Below, in pieces: positions 54,344-64,000 of a DNA stretch of 64,000 bases. The DNA lies in contig MARA01000025.1 of assembly GCA_001792895.1 (NCBI GenBank), positions 1 through 64,000 on the forward strand, written 5' to 3'. This stretch comes from Lentinus brumalis (Eukaryota > Basidiomycota > Agaricomycetes > Polyporales > Polyporaceae). Every line of letters begins with the position of its first letter. Positions within the stretch are counted from its first letter, which is position 1. A program made the position numbers and the translations under genes. The notes under the pieces are model-generated. The model did not search any database. It saw nothing but the letters and a program-made list of their open reading frames with translations, and was not told the DNA's origin.

Positions 54344-56071
54344 ATGGCAGCGTACTTATTCAATTACCACCAGATGGCTTCCTTCTATGTATCCACTGAG
54401 GAACAAGACAGACTTGCTGGTCTTGCACCCGCGGAAGCTCAAGCCTTAGCGTCGCAAATGCTTGAAGAGGACGAGGCTAGACTTCATGCGCTTCGTGAGC
54501 GAGTGCTCGCGCTGAGAAGGCTGTACAACAACGCCGCCTTGGTCAATGCGAAGTTGCCGGTCGAGCTTCGTGTGGCGATCTTCCGGTCGGCTGGTCGCTT
54601 GACAAGCCCTATGAATGCGATTTGGCTGACCCACGTCTGTCATGCCTGGCGTTCCCTCATCCACAGTGCTCCTTGCTTTTGGACCGACTTCCTCAACCCG
54701 CTTCCAGGACATCGTCTTACAGGCAGTACCATGAACCCGTTCGCCCTCCTCGGTGCCTTATCCTGGTCAGCTCCCATGCGCTTCACGTTGGGCCTCTATG
54801 GCGATCTTCTTCCCGCACTCCAGACTCCAGCCGCCGAGGCACATCTGTCCCGGATGACGGGTATGTATCTCGACTGCCGGAGCATGGAAGACAACGACAT
54901 GCGCCCTTTTTTCTATCTTTCTCTACCGTCGCTTGAGTCGCTCGAGCTATGGCTCGATTGCTCCACCCTCCTTCGTCCCAGAGATCTCTCCGCCGATTCC
55001 CCAGCTCGCTTCCCCCGACTACGGTCTCTCAAGACCACTTGCACTAGCTTCGCACTTGCTTGGGTGGGATCGACCCTCCGGTTGCTCCATATCCTGGCTA
55101 TGGACGAGGAAGTCACGACGCCTGCAGAGGCGCGCCTAATGCGCTGTTGTCCCTTGCGCTCCGTCTCGCGAATTACGGAGGTGTTGGATAGGTGCCCTAA
55201 TCTGGAGGATCTCAAATTGTTTGGCTGTTTGCCATCCGGTGGTTCGGACTGGCATGCCGATCCAGAAAGCTTCGCACATCCCCCATCCACGCGACTCGAC
55301 CATCTCGAGTCCCTGGAAATCGGTGATGACGTCGATGATGTCCGTTCCTTACTAGAGCGATGCACGCTGCCGCGTGACACCGTGCTCACGATACACACCG
55401 ACTCGGAGTATGATGCGATCTCTGGTTTCCTACCGGTCAAAAATCCTCTGCAACTCCCATTGGTACGCCAGGTGAAAGTTGCCGTCTGCCGCCCCGCCCA
55501 AGACTACCCGCACACTGTGCAGGGTAGCGCACCAGATGCGGACGGAACGTCCCGTACACGGCTCACCGTGTTCTCTACCGATCAATCAATCATGTACCCG
55601 GGCTGCGATGTCGACCTCCTCCGACTATTCCGAGGTTTTGCGCCGTGCTTCTCACCCGTGGATGTTGTCGACTTCAGCATCAGCCTTGGCGAGCCCGTGC
55701 AGCACGGACAGAGTGCGGCCTGGACCTGGCTCATGCGCAACTTCCCGCGGCTCACTCACCTGTCGGTCGAAGCCACCGCGACCGATGACTTGTTCTCCGC
55801 TCTTGCCCAGGACGACGTTGTGCGAGAGCTGGCGACTCTGCGAGTCGCACTCACCGGGCCTGAGGATGCGGTTGTCGCGCATGAGGAGATGGTCACTGTG
55901 CTAGAGCTGCGTGCGTCTCGTGGAGTACGCCTTCGGTTGTTCGTGTATCGGCGGCAGATGAACCGCGAGCGATTTGGTGAGCTCCCTTCTCCGCTACCGG
56001 TCCCTTACGTGCGCAGGTTGCAGGCAGTCGTTGCAACCGTCAGTGTACCGTCACCGTGCTACATAGACTAG
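54344..56071 (+). CDS. F-box protein C (575 aa, intronless)
   Basis: This is a likely SCF substrate receptor, paralogous to F-box A. A second ATG at 54374 (MASFYVSTEEQDRLAGLAPAEAQ) matches the paralogue starts better than the first. A coiled-coil-like helix (ASQMLEEDEARLHALRERVLALRRL) precedes the F-box (NAKLPVELRVAIFRSAGRL, IWLTHVCHAWRSLIHSAP, FWTDFL). The leucine-rich body shows YLDCRSMEDNDMRPFFYLSLPSLESLEL, RFPRLRSLKTTCTSFALAWVG, RCPNLEDLKLFGCLP, DLLRLFRGFAPCFSP, FPRLTHLSVEA and VTVLELRASRGVRLRLF. It ends VPSPCYID. One continuous frame with no lesion; probably functional. It sits head-to-tail with F-box D. Confidence 0.88.
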   Translation: MAAYLFNYHQMASFYVSTEEQDRLAGLAPAEAQALASQMLEEDEARLHALRERVLALRRLYNNAALVNAKLPVELRVAIFRSAGRLTSPMNAIWLTHVCHAWRSLIHSAPCFWTDFLNPLPGHRLTGSTMNPFALLGALSWSAPMRFTLGLYGDLLPALQTPAAEAHLSRMTGMYLDCRSMEDNDMRPFFYLSLPSLESLELWLDCSTLLRPRDLSADSPARFPRLRSLKTTCTSFALAWVGSTLRLLHILAMDEEVTTPAEARLMRCCPLRSVSRITEVLDRCPNLEDLKLFGCLPSGGSDWHADPESFAHPPSTRLDHLESLEIGDDVDDVRSLLERCTLPRDTVLTIHTDSEYDAISGFLPVKNPLQLPLVRQVKVAVCRPAQDYPHTVQGSAPDADGTSRTRLTVFSTDQSIMYPGCDVDLLRLFRGFAPCFSPVDVVDFSISLGEPVQHGQSAAWTWLMRNFPRLTHLSVEATATDDLFSALAQDDVVRELATLRVALTGPEDAVVAHEEMVTVLELRASRGVRLRLFVYRRQMNRERFGELPSPLPVPYVRRLQAVVATVSVPSPCYID

Positions 56072-56835
56072 CCGCATTGCTCGGGAGGATGGTCGAATGA
56101 AGGGTTTTCTTTTCTCTCAAACGTACAGAGGTCATCCACAGGATTGATGTCAGTGCCCTCCGGTTATCGTACAAACAGCCGCACCAAGGGGGTGGCATCG
56201 GAAAAATCCGAGACCGTGGGTACTGGGCGCCTATGGGGGGAGGGGGGTTTCGGGGGTCTTGTTGCACTTTCGGGAGGTCATTTGTGCACATTCTTTGGGA
56301 CTCCTTACGCCTCGATAGACAATTATTCATTTTCTGCCACCCCCTTGAGCCGCACCTCTACCTTGTGAACCCACAAGTATTAATCTCCCGGTGTCACCAG
56401 TCGTCGATGACACATTCAAGGAGCCTCTCGGGAACGCCTCTATTCGTGCAGTCCCCTGGCAGGATCAGAAAGCACGTCGGCATGCTTCTACGCCTCCTCG
56501 TCGTCGCGACGCCGCGACGGGCTTGACAAAGGAATTGGCGCCTCCACCTGAATGCCACGTGGACGAAACAAGTTCGACTCGCCCGGCTTTCGCTCGTCCT
56601 CCTCTCTCCGAACCACCTCCATTGCGTCGTCGTTATTGTCAGTTGTATGTTCCAAACAACTTTTACGAGTATGTCTGCCACATTACTCACGCTTCTCTGT
56701 CATTCAGGTATCGCGGCGCCGAACTGCTGACTCTGTCTCCGAAACCACTAAGCCGCACCGGGTCTTCGATACGGCGAGCTTCAATTACTTGTTACTCCTG
56801 CATACGTCGCATATTGACGGTGACATCTTCTATAG

Positions 56836-58530
56836 ATGTTTGATGACTGTATATCTAGTCAGGAGCGAGCCTGCCTTGGTGGTTTATCACCTGCGGAGGC
56901 TCAGGTGGATGAAAACGAGGAGATTAGCAACCTCAATGAGCGTACGTGCGGGTTGAGAAGACTATACAACAGCGCCGCCTCTATCAATGCGAAGCTGCCA
57001 GTTGAAATCCTCGTAGAGATCTTCCGCTTGGCTGGTCCCTCTTTCGGCCCCAAGGAAGCGATCCGGCTCACGCATGTCTGTCATGCCTGGCGTACGCTAA
57101 TCCACGGCACTCCCGTATATTGGATCGACTTCCTCTTTCCACCTCCGGGACACTTTCTAATTGGCAATACGATGAAAAGCGCATCCGTCGTCCTCGGTGC
57201 GATCACCCGGTCAGCTCCCATGCGCATCAAGATGGGCCTCTACGGCGATTTCCTTCCCGCCCTCAGACATCCAGCTGCAGAGGCACATCTGCCCCGGATC
57301 ACAATACTGCACCTCGACTGCAGGACGATGGACGACAGGGACATGCGCCCGTTCTTCGACCTCTCACTGCCATCTTTGGAGTCGCTTGTGGTACAGATGA
57401 ATTGTTTCATCGCCATTCGTCCCAAGAATATCTCTGCGGAGTCCCCTTCCCGTTTCCCCCGGCTTCGTTCTCTGAAAACCACCTGCACCAGCTTCCCACT
57501 TGCTTGGGTGGGAGCGCCCCTTCGCGTGCTCGAAATTTGGGCTGTGGAAGAAGAAGCCGCGACGCCTCACGAAGTGTGCCACCTGCGCTGCTGTTTTCTT
57601 CGTTCCATCCCAGAGCTTTTCAAGGTGTTGGGGAGGTGCCCTGATCTAGAACAGCTGAGACTGTCCGGCTGTCTGCCTTGTCGTGGTCCGAAGTGGGACC
57701 GCGATCCCGCAGTCCCAACCCCTCGACTCGACCATCTGGCGAAGTTCGAGATAAATGACGACACGGAGCTCACTCGTTTATTTCTAGAATACTTCTCACC
57801 ACCTCGAGAGACATTCATCACAATATGCACCGACTCATTGTACGACGCCCTCTCGGAGTTTCTCCCGGCCAAGGATACTCTACTCGCCCTTCCATTGATA
57901 CAGCAGGTGGCGGTCTCTGCCTGCCGTCCTGAAGAAGTTTATCCACACACTGTGTATGGCTTTGCGGAGGCGGCGGACAGGATGTATCGGGCACGGCTGG
58001 CCGTGCTTTCCTCCGACAAGTCGGTCTTGCATCCGTGGGGCCGCCGAGAGGTCCGAGACACGATTGACCTCCTCTGATTCTTTCGAGGGTTTGCCCCAAT
58101 CTTCTCCCCCGCGGCAGTCGTCTGCCTGTACATCACACTTTGCGGACCAGTGCAGCATGGGCAGAGTGAGGCATGGGTATGGCTGCTGCGGTACTTCCCA
58201 AGGATCACGGACCTGGTGATCGAATTGTCCTCGAGCAAGGACTTCTCCTCCGCCCTTGCGCAGGAGGATGTTGTGCTCGAGCTGTCAAATCTGCAGCTTA
58301 CGTTGATTGGGGCTGAGGATTGGGCTGTTGCAGATGAGGCAATAGTGTCTGCGCTCGAGCTGCGTGCGTCGAGGGGAGTACGCCTTGCCTCGTTTTTATA
58401 TCGGCAGCAGGTGTTAGTGGGCTATGGTCACGCAACAGACCTCCCTTGTCCCTTGCCGGTCCCTTACGTGGAAAGGCTGCAGGCCGTCGTCAAGGAAGTC
58501 ACGGTGCCGTTGTCCTGCTATGTCTACTAG
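56836..58530 (+). pseudogene. F-box protein D, single nonsense codon
   Basis: The frame is continuous from 56836 to 58530 except for one TGA at 58075-58077. There the paralogues read DLLRLFRGFAP and this gene reads DLL-stop-FFRGFAP. CGA to TGA is the simplest change. Everything else is conserved: NAKLPVEILVEIFRLAGP, RLTHVCHAWRTLIHGTP, MRPFFDLSLPSLESL, RCPDLEQLRLSGCLP, FPRITDLVIELSS and VSALELRASRGVRLASF, with the end VPLSCYVY. The N-terminal helix is about eight residues shorter than in the others. Truncation would remove the last quarter. It is recent enough that the downstream half has not drifted. Confidence 0.85.
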
Positions 58531-58627
58531 AGAATTCTCCTGAATGTCGATGCCTCACAGCTCAGTGTACTACATAGCGTTCATAATTTGGCGTCGATGC
58601 TGTTGATCGTATTTGTGCGACGAACAC

Positions 58628-58670
58628 ATGTCATTCAGCAAGGAGGAGCGTGCGACTTGGAGTGATGGTA
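58628..58670 (+). pseudogene. Remnant F-box start
   Basis: A short frame MSFSKEERATWSDG resembles the paralogue start MAHISSEERARLGGL and then degenerates. It would be the stub of a further tandem copy. Length limits confidence. Confidence 0.3.
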
Positions 58671-58772
58671 GTACTCGTATAAGTTATCAGATAGACATGT
58701 TCATACTCATGCAACGCCACGTAGTTGCGTGCACTAAATATTGTATGAGGCTTCCAATTATACTGTATACCG

Positions 58773-60562
58773 TCAAGCGAGCTTGGCGAAACCGATTGAC
58801 TTCTTCTCGACCGAGAACACCGTATAGACATTCTTCATAAAACTGCACGAACGATGAGCTTGGCGAACAATGTCAGAGGCTCATTGTACTCACGTATCCC
58901 CAAGGAGCCATGTGTCGTTACCCACCCGGGGTCCAAGGTCTGTCGGTACTAGGGCACCAACACACTCCCCGGGCACTCCCGAGTCACCCAAGTTGAACCT
59001 GCAGTGGGGGGTGAGTTTCGCGCGAGGTGAGCTTGTATGTATGCACACTCACAAGGCCGGATCTATCTTCCAGTCCCTTCCTTCCCAGCTGAGTGACACT
59101 GCCGGTGTACTGTACTGATCAATCGTTAGCGGCGCGTCACGCGTCACACGGCCCTCCGCCGTCCCTTATTTTGGCCGCTGTCACAGGTCACCGCGGAGTC
59201 CGCCGTTTGTGACGGCCATAAGTTGGGCGTTAAAGTGCCCAAAACGGTAATTTTGCGGCGCCTCCGGCGCCGCTCAGCCACCTGTCACACCTCATGCGGT
59301 CCTCCGCCGCTACGGACCGACACTGTCACACGCCAAACCCCCCGCCGCTAAGGATTGATCAGTACAGTAGTATTGCAAGGGAAGGAGTAATAGCCGCCAA
59401 GGTCAGGGTCCTGGCGCGAGCCGTTGATGCGCGCATAGAACTGCGCTACAGCGCTCGGCGACGCGCCCATGAGCGTCGTACCGGAGTCAATGATGGTCTT
59501 GAGCTTGGAGGAGACGACCATCCCATTGAGGAACACGCTCGCATTACCGATCTGCCAGTAGTCCTGGGCCACGATGCCATGGTACTCGATCGGACCGGTG
59601 TAGAGCTTCTTATTTGTGCCGCCGATGAAGAGCTCTGACCCCTTGGAGGCGAGTTTGAACGCGAACACGCCTTCCTTCACGGCGCTCTGATTCATTGCGG
59701 TCAAGAAGAACGGGTTCTATTGAAGGGCCTATCAGCAAGAGTGGTGACGGAACATGCTTATCAGATATGTCACACGTACGCTGTTCAGCTCGGAGATTGA
59801 GGGCCACGCGAGGCCGAGGACACCATCGGTAGGTTCTTGAGACAACTGCGAGGATTCCTTCGTCACAGCCGAGAGAAACTGGCCAGTCACGGTGATGCCA
59901 CCGACCGTCACTACGGCGCGCATAGTAAGCCGACCAGATCCCACGTACGATCATCGTACTCACCTGTATCTGTGTAGATTGGCCCGCTGCTCGTCGAGTT
60001 GTCCGCATAGTGGATGCTGAATGTGCCATTCTCCAACTTGCTCGTCGACGAGCGTGAAGCCTGATACGCTCTGTGGCTTGGCGAGCAGGTCGAGCACTTA
60101 CTCGAAGGAATCCACAGGTCAGAGGAACCTGTGTCGAAGTCGACCTTGAATTTCTGAGGAGGGCTCCCGATCGCAATTGTCCCGGTCCACAACAGGTCTT
60201 CTTCCTGATCAGTCAGCGCAACGCCACCGCTCTTACGGGTGTGTGTGAAGGAATCTGAGGAGAGCGTCGAGAGTATATCTCGTCCGAGGTGACGTTCTGC
60301 GTTGATCAGGTTCTGTCGGTGCTTCCTGGAAGTATGTGAGTAGTCATGCTTGCTCCTGTGGCGGACCGGTGGCGTACCTTTCGAGCCGCAGACGGGCAGC
60401 AGTAGCTTTCTCCACGTCGATTCGGCCATCGGGCTTTGTCAGAGAGCCGCGCTTAGCTAGCGGAATAGCAACTTCTCGGCCAATATGTGCGTGAGAGGCC
60501 GTTGAAGCGAGATGAAAGAGTGAAAGGGCGAAGAGTGAAAGGAGGGTAGATGTACGAAACAT
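58773..60562 (-). pseudogene. Pepsin-type (A1) aspartic protease disrupted by a MITE
   Basis: This is a secreted acid protease. The start at 60562 gives a signal peptide (LLSLFALSLFHLASTASHA) and a propeptide. Exons are 60562-60378, 60325-59964, 59910-59780, 59716-59053 (containing the insertion), 58998-58894 and 58842-58773. Catalytic aspartates are Asp126 ([10 protein letters not shown]) and Asp303 (TIIDSGTTLMG). After YYSFPCNTT the frame enters a 258-bp element and stops at 59348-59350, giving about 348 residues. On the far side the gene resumes: PAVSLSWEGRDWKIDPA, FNLGDSG, GNDTWLLGDTFMKNVYTVFS, SIGFAKLA and stop. Without the element all phases agree and the protein would be 418 residues. 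The truncated form lacks the conserved WLLGDTF strand, so it is probably inactive. Confidence 0.92.
59110..59367. mobile_element. 258-bp MITE with TA target duplication inside the protease gene
   Basis: Both ends begin CTGTACTGATCAATC, then one variable base, then TTAGCGGCG, reading inward. They are flanked by TA on each side (59108-59109 and 59368-59369). TA duplication and short inverted ends suggest the Tc1/mariner superfamily. The element has no coding capacity and contains internal GCGGCGCCTCCGGCGCCGC hairpin sequence. It interrupts exon 4 of the aspartic protease. Confidence 0.9.
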
Positions 60563-61325
60563 GACCTCGTAGACAGGGAAAGCGAGCGTGAGGGTCTAGA
60601 ACTGGGTAAAACGAGAGAGAGACGAGAAAGAATGGGGGGATCACCTAGTTCTCGAGGGATTTTATGTGGTCTACGGCACTGGTGGCACCAGGGTCACAGT
60701 GGCGAGGCAGTGAGCGCCTCGATGTAGATGCTTGTGGGCCTCGGGCGGTGATCTGAGATGACGAGCACCATCAGCGCAGGTAGAATGTAGGTAGATAGAG
60801 TTCATTCACTTCCGATTTGGTTTTGGTTCCTCGTCTGGGCGTGCGAGATGGTGATGCACTGGACTCCACCGATGGGCGCATCGTCTCGGCAACTCCAGGC
60901 TCACGAGATACATGATACAATAAGTAGCAAACGTACGGCAATGTGCTGCGTATAAGTACTCATTTTGCCACTGAATACTTCAGACGCGGTGTAGTCGAGC
61001 AATACGTGAGGAAGGATGAAGACGGACCGGGACGAAGACGACCGTGACAGTTGTGGCGTCCAGTCTAAGGTGGGTTCCACGTGGGAAACCCAGGAGTGGC
61101 TCGAGTTACGCTCTCACTCTCCGCCACCTCCTTGCAGGTTGGGCTCCTGTGGGAATAGCGCTGCGCTGCACTACTCTGTTGCCATCCTGCTCCGACCTGG
61201 CGACCCTACAGAAAGCTCGACTACCCTTCGAAGGTTTGGACGCGTCGACGGGCAAGTTGCTCTTCGGCAAACGGCAGCGAGGTTCGTTCGTCTCTGCGGA
61301 CCACCTTGGCGAGTTGAACTAACAC
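60563..61325. other. 5' flank of the protease; no gene recognised
   Basis: It holds the promoter side of the minus-strand protease and the upstream side of the F-box E remnant. Frames at about 61016-61336 have no recognisable motif. Confidence 0.45.
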
Positions 61326-61357
61326 TTGTATGTTAGATGCCCCACCATGACTACATG

Positions 61358-61944
61358 CCCAATGAGGAATGAGCAAGCATGGCTGGTCTCGCACCCGGAC
61401 CCCGACCAGTCTCGTATTCCGCGGTTGGCTGTCTCGTTGTCCAACCGGTGGACTACGTGGTCAAGCTACGGGTTCGACCTGTTCGAGTACTTCCAAGGAT
61501 TTGCCCCGATACTTTCTCAGGCCGCAATCCTCCAGTTGGGCCTCACAATTTGCCAGCCTCAGCATCATATGCAGTTTTTGGCACAGCACGAGGCGTGGGC
61601 ATGGCTGCTGCGCTACTTCCCGAGGCTCACACATCTGTCGCTCAAGGCTTCAACAAGCAGGGAGTTATTCGCCGCTCTCGCGCAGGAGAACGTCATGCCA
61701 GACCTGTTAAATCTGCGGATCGCATTGGACGGAGGGTCACGGTCGGAGTGCCGAGCATGAGGCAATGGCGTCCGCCCTGGAGCTGCGTGCGTCCCGAGGA
61801 CTACGACTTGTGTTGTTCGAGTATCGGCAACAGGTAAGGCGTCGACGCGGCAAACTCTCTTCTCCCCCGCAAGGCCCCTATCTCGAACGGCTTCAGGCTG
61901 TCGTCGCGGAAGTGAGCACACCCGTACTGCCCTATATAGATTAG
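61358..61944 (+). pseudogene. F-box relative E, internal deletion and frameshift
   Basis: A start-like scrap (GAGGAATGAGCAAGCATGGCTGGTCTCGCACCC) parallels the EEQ..LAGLAP start of F-box C, then runs directly into C-terminal sequence. This includes EYFQGFAPILS, CQPQHHMQF, EAWAWLLRYFPRLTHLSLKAS and LFAALAQENVMPDLLNLRIAL. A shift near 61735 precedes ALELRASRGLRLVLFEYRQQ, and the end reads TPVLPYID. About 1.2 kb of the middle, including the F-box, is absent. It is a deletion derivative and cannot act as an SCF adaptor. Confidence 0.75.
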
Positions 61945-62048
61945 CGCGGAACGGAGACGAAGTGTCGATGCCTCTGAGCTCATGGTCTTTTCTGTACTAG
62001 TCGTGTACTCATGTTATCAATACGCACGTGGAGTGACCGTACAAACTA

Positions 62049-63646
62049 TCATCTCCCTCCAGGACTGCCACATATGTATCGTCGAGGGGGCCTCTCTGCG
62101 TCGAAGTGCTCTACATACTGGATGTCAGCACAGTCTTTCTCTGAATGATCAACTCGTTCCGCGGTCAACCGACACACATTCTGTCCATTGAATGAGGCAT
62201 CATCGAGATGTTGGTCGGGTGAAGTGTTCTCAACATCATTTGTGTGCTGCTGACCAATATGCGCGCGAGCACGGCTCCCGATGATCTTGAAGAACATGAA
62301 CATGGCCGAGAAAACGACCGCGAGGATGTTCACGTAGTAGCCGAATAGGTCCATGAATATACCTGTAGGACCCCTTCCGTGAGGACACTACGCCATAGAA
62401 TGAGCTGGCAGAACGCACCAAAGTCAGGAACTCCAGGCATGGACGCGCGCAGTTGAGGGAGGAGGAGGATGTTCGTTAGCGGGAGGAATAGAACCGACTC
62501 GGGCAACGGCCGTCCGAAGTGCGCGCACACCGCGACCCAGACCATAGCTGCAGCGAGTATGTAGTCGGTGAGGAAGATCGTGAGCGCAAAAAGCTTCACT
62601 CCGACGCAGCGCTATATCTCAAATGATCAGCATGGTGGGACGAAGTCAGGGAACCTACACGCACTCGGACTGTGAAGACGACGTGTAGAGCCTGGTCCGT
62701 GCGGGTCGTCTTCGCATGTTCGACGCTCTCAATGACGAATTTGTGTCCCGAGAGACCACCGTAGAGATGGAGGAATGAAATTGGAAGTGCAGTGAGGTTG
62801 TCGCTCGAGAATACCTCGAGCGTCGTGGTGACCGTGTATTTGTCAAACGGGTACCACGCCGAGATGGAGTGCTGACGACGGAACGCGAGAGACTCTTCCA
62901 CCGAGATCCACGTGAAGTTGTGCGTCGTATCAAACGTCTGTTCTGGCCCAAAGCTGCGGCCCATCCAAGCTCGTCAGAACAGGTCTATGTGCGTGCATGC
63001 GACTCCGCGTGAACTGCTACCTAATAGATGTGAGACCGTCCGCATGCTGGAGAGCATTCGAGGCATTCCAAGAGTAGTATGGATTCCTGTGTATGTGTCA
63101 GCGTACACCACCCTCATCTGCCAAAATATGAAATGGGTTACGGAACACTCACGAGTCGATCCAGACGTCGAACGAGTCCGGTACCTGTCCACATCCAAGC
63201 TGTGCGAGCGCTCTCCCAGACGCAGTGTCCGCCCAATCTACAGGAGGTAACATATGAGGTTGGTTGCATCCGATGGTCCACCAGTTGAGGGTGACAGATG
63301 CAGAAGATATGTCAATGTCGGTGGGAACAAGTGCGAAGCCGACCTGACAGCGACGATACTTATGTCAGCGTGACGGTTTCCATCGGCGAATGAGCAGACT
63401 CACCCCGGGTGTGGACGTGTCCTCGATAGCTGCGTTCTCGATGAGCTGCACTTCGCTCATGACTGGGATACTACTCCCAAACGAGGGTCCGACGTCGGCG
63501 ACAAGTATCGTTGTGCTCACGACGCTCAGAACGAGGGTCACGAGCACACAGCCGACTATACGCGGATGCCTGCCCGCAGAAGAGCATATATTGCTCCATA
63601 AATTGCGTACGGAGGGGAGCTGGAAGAGGGCGGACACAGGCACCAT
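62049..63646 (-). CDS. Multi-pass membrane protein of unknown function (6 exons)
   Basis: Exons approximate to 63646-63404, 63343-63153, 63086-about 63030, about 62968-62659, 62611-about 62372 and about 62360-62049. The N-terminus has one membrane helix (IVGCVLVTLVLSVVSTTILV). An extracytoplasmic-looking domain follows (VPTDIDISSASVTLNWWTIG, DSFDVWID, NPYYSWNAS, and WYPFDKYTVTTTLEVF). Then come several helices (LFALTIFLTDYILAAAMVWVAVCAHF, LTNILLLPQL, FGAFCQLILW, YYVNILAVVFSAMFMFF) and a polar tail. The WYPFDKY stretch recalls DUF4436-type proteins, but I am not certain. Two junctions are weak. The exon 3/4 splice needs a GTCTCA donor, and the last exon is one base out of phase with exon 5. 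The gene may be damaged, or my junctions may be wrong. Confidence 0.6.
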
Positions 63647-64000
63647 GTGTTTAGGCGACTCGTAGTACGATCCCTTCGCGGTGAAGGGGAGCAGGCTTAT
63701 ATGACATCTAGTGGCTGTAATTCATATACACGTCGTTCAACGTACATGATCCCGTGGCCTACCAACCACGAACGCTCACTGACAGCTAGACGGCAATGCG
63801 GGGTGCCCCTGGTAGGTCACCTTGGAATAGTCTCGAGCTGCGGTCAGTGGCGACGTCCAGCCGGAGATCGAGGGGCAGTGGACGTACTTGTATGACAGGA
63901 CATCGAGTCGTCATTCGAAAACCATTGACGGCGGGTGTATGTATGCTGGCAGATAGATGCTGCGCGTGAGTCGTGGACAAGGGGTGCAAATACCCGGAGC
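63647..64000. promoter_or_regulatory. 5' flank with TATA-like box of the membrane protein gene
   Basis: ATATAAG (minus strand, 63696-63702) lies about 50 bases before the ATG at 63646. The rest of the flank up to the window end shows no gene. Confidence 0.45.

Overview
The window starts at a chromosome end: about 20 copies of CCCTAA occupy the first 122 bases in the orientation expected at a left telomere. The rest is GC-rich DNA with genes split by many 50-70 nt introns. The gene types are a multi-exon P450, HET-domain genes, a MULE transposon with a SWIM zinc finger, local F-box expansions and Hri1 and YDL183C-type mitochondrial proteins. Together they point to a filamentous basidiomycete, probably an Agaricomycete. 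The species cannot be read from the sequence.

Layout. 1-3.9 kb is subtelomere: a 16-bp palindrome (GAGCGGTCGACCGCTC) repeated many times, a ~210-bp tandem duplication, and a ~590-bp inverted repeat carrying tRNA-like sequences. At ~3.9 kb this meets the broken 5' end of a gene beside a short telomere-like tract. 6-13.1 kb holds a complete 10-exon P450, a remnant of a D-lactate dehydrogenase paralogue and a decayed D-lactate dehydrogenase gene, with a foldback MITE just upstream. 15.7-29.6 kb holds two HET-domain paralogues on either side of a complete MULE DNA transposon (23430-27178). 30-31.5 kb is a mitochondrial K+/H+-exchange-related gene. 32-38.7 kb has two F-box genes flanking a secreted Ser-rich repeat protein. 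39-41 kb has an Hri1 homologue and a small membrane protein. 41-48 kb is gene-poor. 48-54 kb has an isoprenylcysteine methyltransferase-like gene, a phytanoyl-CoA dioxygenase-like gene and a small acidic gene. 54.3-62 kb has three more F-box relatives in different states of decay, and an aspartic protease interrupted by a 258-bp TA-flanked MITE. The window ends with a membrane protein gene.

Coordination. No biosynthetic cluster is evident. The P450 and D-lactate dehydrogenase lie side by side on one strand, but the latter looks dead. The main theme is subtelomeric birth and death. HET and F-box paralogues have been duplicated and then lost by nonsense changes, frameshifts, internal deletions and MITE insertion, next to a transposon that still looks intact. 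Several single-base frameshifts sit in C homopolymers and could be assembly errors.
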